Origin: Umbilicaria muhlenbergii
Taxonomy: Eukaryota > Ascomycota > Lecanoromycetes > Umbilicariales > Umbilicariaceae
Direction: 5' to 3'
Length of the DNA: 64,000 bases
NCBI GenBank assembly: GCA_000611775.1
Contig: KK106982.1
Span: 4,720,996-4,784,995 of the forward strand
Made by a program: the position numbers and the translations under genes. Position 1 is the first letter of the stretch. Each line of letters opens with the position of its first letter. Shown piece by piece: positions 61,801 through 64,000 of this stretch. The notes beneath the pieces were generated by a model. The model did not search any database and had not been told where the DNA came from. It saw only the letters and a list, made by a program, of their open reading frames with translations.

Positions 61801-62152
61801 TGTAACAGGTGATGTCATAGTGACAGAGATAATATAATCATTCAATGAACTATATCAATGTTCATTTAATCACAGCGCTTGGTTCAATGAACTACTTGAT
61901 CACATGTAGACTTGAATAGGCTAGAAGGCTGTAGACTTATGAGATTACATTTAATACATGAGTTGAGTATGAGCTCTTAACTATGAATCTACCTGTGATT
62001 ATATAACACTTTAAAAGACTCATGTGTGATCATACTGCTTTATGTGTGTAATCTTACTGCTCAGGATGCTCATGCCTTGAGCATCATGAGCAGTATCACA
62101 TGTACGCCTGCTATGCATACCAATCAGGTACCGTCTAGTGAGAGGTGTAACA
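61801..62152 (-). repeat. Element F 5' LTR
   Basis: 352 bp; same ends as 47422-47814 but with a single palindromic 40-bp unit (about 62055-62095). Followed by target duplication ACTTT. Confidence 0.9.
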
Positions 62153-62157
62153 ACTTT

Positions 62158-63020
62158 CATTAATGCATAATATCATGCTTTGACACAGAAATTAAAGTCA
62201 TGAGTTTATGATGAGAAAGTGTGTTTCTTTTAGCATATGATTATTTTTATTAAAGTGAGTAGCATGTTGAAATCTTGAATTTCATTTAATCACAGCTGTT
62301 TCACAAGTTTTTTCATTTTCATGATTTTTAACATCTTTTTAATTACTTGATCTTATAAGCTGAAAATGAATGAGCTTAATATTCTTTAACAGATCATTAT
62401 AAGTCACTGCAAGATTATTTATAAAATGATCATCATCTTTATTGCACAAACAGGCTTTTTCATGCATCATAAATGTGATTAAATATTAATACTGCAGGGT
62501 TACATGTAACATGATGATTATCTTTAATGAGCAAAGAAGTGTTTTGTGAGACTATAACATCTCTTACTAAAAAGGGAAGTATAGTCAAGGTTCATGACAG
62601 CATGAGATATAAATGTATAAAGGTTATATAATTCTAATTATATAAAACTAATAACTAAGGAATGAAGGTGAGATCAAGCAGTGCAGAGTTTTCATGTGAC
62701 TCATTAACACTGTCAAGCTGCTTGTAAGTCACATGCCCTACATGAGTCTCAGATTATTATTAACTCATGATAATTACCTCCCCTCTATGCAGTGACCCTT
62801 CAGCGCAGAAAGGTGAGTGACTGATAAAAAACTCAATTAACAGTTGAATCAGTGATGTGATGTCAACACTGATTAAATGAGATGATAATGAGGTGAGCTT
62901 ATCATGTGACAGTGAAAACTTTGAGGAGTGAAGAGGCAGCAGTGAAGTCATGACAGTGTAAACATGACAGCACTATGATAACATAATCAAGGCCTCAGGT
63001 GATGATATCACAATAAGAGC
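62158..63020. other. AT-rich DNA, no gene recognised
   Basis: Hypermutated sequence right of element F. The only open frame of note, minus strand 62760-62951, has no recognisable motif. TATA-like stretches occur (GAGATATAAATGTATAAAGG near 62600) without a following gene. Confidence 0.4.
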
Positions 63021-63081
63021 TTCAAAATATAAATACTGTCAACTCCTCAGCCTTCTGTCATCAACTTTTGTCAGAGCAGTG

Positions 63082-63870
63082 ATGCATCATCATGACATCA
63101 TCAACACATTCTCAAAATGCATCATCTTCATCACTGCAACATCAGTCATTATGCCTGTAAGTCAGAGAAACTGACTCTGCACATGCACTTTTAATGTGAG
63201 TCATCATATAATGCTCACTCATTATCAAGTGCTTCTCTGAACCTCATGCATGACTTATTAAACCCTTTTGCCTCTGATGTAGTCATCATTTCACAGATGA
63301 TATCACGCAGGTATGTGACATCTGTTTAAATGTTAAATGTGCATATTGCGCAAATTTGCACAAAGCTTGTCTTTTAATAAGTTTAACTCACTCATTTATT
63401 ATTTTTCACTGATGATTTAAGGTTCTTGCATGATTTACCTGCAAGGTAAACACCTTCATACACTTAATTAATAAAATTAATATTAACACTTCTTCACCTG
63501 CTCTCCTGACTGCTCTCAAGGCGCGTTAAAAGTGTTATAACAAAAAGATTACAGTGCATCTTCATGTTGTTGACTGTCATCAGAAGTTATTGAAATTAAA
63601 GTTTACTGTCAAGATCAACCTTCTGCTTCTTAAGCAGATTAAACACATCAATAATGCACTTGAAGATATCCTGAATATCATGTGATATTCAGTTTAATCC
63701 TCTTCTCTTCACTCCTGACGTGACAGTTATAATCAGCTAACGTGCATCTTATTTTAAAAGTGTTTGCCCGTCATTGTAGATGATGATGATGATGATGATG
63801 ATGAGGATTTTTCTCCCTTCAGGGAATCAGAGGAGTCAGAGGAGAATGATGATGATGATGAAAATGAGTA
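63082..63870 (+). pseudogene. Intron-bearing gene relic with acidic tail, unknown
   Basis: TATA-like CAAAATATAAATAC (63023-63036) precedes ATG 63082 by about 45 bp. A first exon reads MHHHDIINTFSKCIIF and runs to a GTAAGT donor at 63157. At 63760-63870 a coding-like segment contains a (GAT)n run (63779-63804) and reads DDDDEDFSPFRESEESEEND before a TAA near 63870. The parts between were not resolved. The acidic, Ser/Glu-rich style resembles the antisense ORF of element G and the relics at 24.0 and 46.7 kb. Confidence 0.35.
63779..63804 (+). repeat. (GAT)n microsatellite
   Basis: About eight GAT triplets encoding an Asp run; a second, shorter run follows at about 63848-63860. Confidence 0.85.
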
Positions 63871-64000
63871 AATAATATTTTGTCAGCATTTTGTTGATTT
63901 TATATGATAATTCTTTTTCAGCCTGCTCTGATTCACTGTCACAACAATAATAATATTATGCTTTTTTTATACTTTGCTGATGATTCATCTTCTTTAATGA

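Larger units (their letters stand above)
47422..62152 (-). mobile_element. Ty3 chromodomain LTR element F (minus strand), split by G
   Basis: Same family as A, on the minus strand, with 5-bp target duplication ACTTT (47417-47421 and 62153-62157). LTRs: 61801-62152 (5', 352 bp) and 47422-47814 (3', 393 bp). Without nested element G it would be about 6.48 kb. Parts, right to left: gag about 60.63-61.75 kb (zinc knuckle near 60.92-60.96 kb), interruption by G, protease about 51.7 kb, reverse transcriptase about 50.6-51.0 kb, RNase H about 50.1-50.25 kb, integrase about 49.16-49.75 kb, chromodomain about 48.43-48.52 kb, antisense accessory ORF on the plus strand at 47862-48400. Broken by many lesions. 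Confidence 0.92.

Noticed and set aside
1-64000. Possible reassigned TGA codon, because TGA appears in place of Trp/Arg in many recognisable protein segments
   Set aside because: The intact kinase gene uses the standard code, and TGA is abundant only in the AT-rich repeats, where C-to-T mutation of CGA, CCA and TGG contexts explains it.

Overview
The window looks like a filamentous ascomycete (Pezizomycotina) chromosome segment. It is made mostly of AT-rich, hypermutated transposon DNA with one island of normal composition (about 25.9-33.6 kb). The ascomycete call rests on a FunK1-type fungal kinase, a HET-S-like HeLo/amyloid gene, short canonical introns and chromodomain Ty3 elements. By eye the AT-rich DNA is nearly free of CpG and poor in TGG/CCA, but very rich in TGA/TCA and CpA. 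That is a repeat-directed C-to-T mutation (RIP-like) signature preferring CpG/CpC rather than the classical CpA context. Onygenales (Blastomyces or Coccidioides, with known CpG-poor Ty3 isochores and expanded FunK1 kinases) would fit, but this is inference.

Layout. 1-13.3 kb: a nest of related Ty3 chromodomain retroelements. Element A (1894-8454, + strand, 5-bp target duplication) sits inside element B (1-12706, + strand), which abuts a minus-strand fragment C (12707-13321). 13.7-25.9 kb: a candidate 12.2-kb DNA transposon H with about 50-bp terminal inverted repeats. It carries a decayed EnSpm/CACTA-like transposase (minus strand, about 16.9-19.27 kb), a large fold-back structure with about 1-kb arms around a coding-like core (19.27-22.47 kb), an 18 x 12-bp minisatellite and a second intron-bearing plus-strand gene relic.

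25.9-33.6 kb: the gene island. In order it holds a 17-bp minisatellite, a 0.6-kb inverted-repeat element in front of an intact 807-aa FunK1 kinase gene, two small convergent genes of unknown function, and a HET-S-like HeLo/amyloid gene (apparently broken). Opposite the HET-S-like gene, divergently, is a short ORF with a HET-s-type amyloid motif of the kind found at the N terminus of NWD2-like NLRs. This resembles the het-S/nwd2 amyloid-signalling pair of Podospora; the NLR side is cut off where the AT-rich DNA begins.

33.6-64 kb: AT-rich DNA with an exact 91-bp tandem array, a different Ty3 element E with very short LTRs (37983-43874), unexplained relic genes, and a second nest. In that nest minus-strand element F (47422-62152; same family as A) is split by element G (52379-60628), each with a clean 5-bp target duplication. 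A last intron-bearing relic lies near 63.1-63.9 kb.

Two things stand out. One is the HET-S/NLR-like amyloid pair on the edge of the island. The other is an antisense accessory ORF between chromodomain and 3' LTR in A, B and F with the exact cysteine spacing of a fungal Zn2Cys6 cluster; the unrelated G also has an antisense ORF in the same slot, with its own TATA box. No tRNA, rRNA or CRISPR array was seen.
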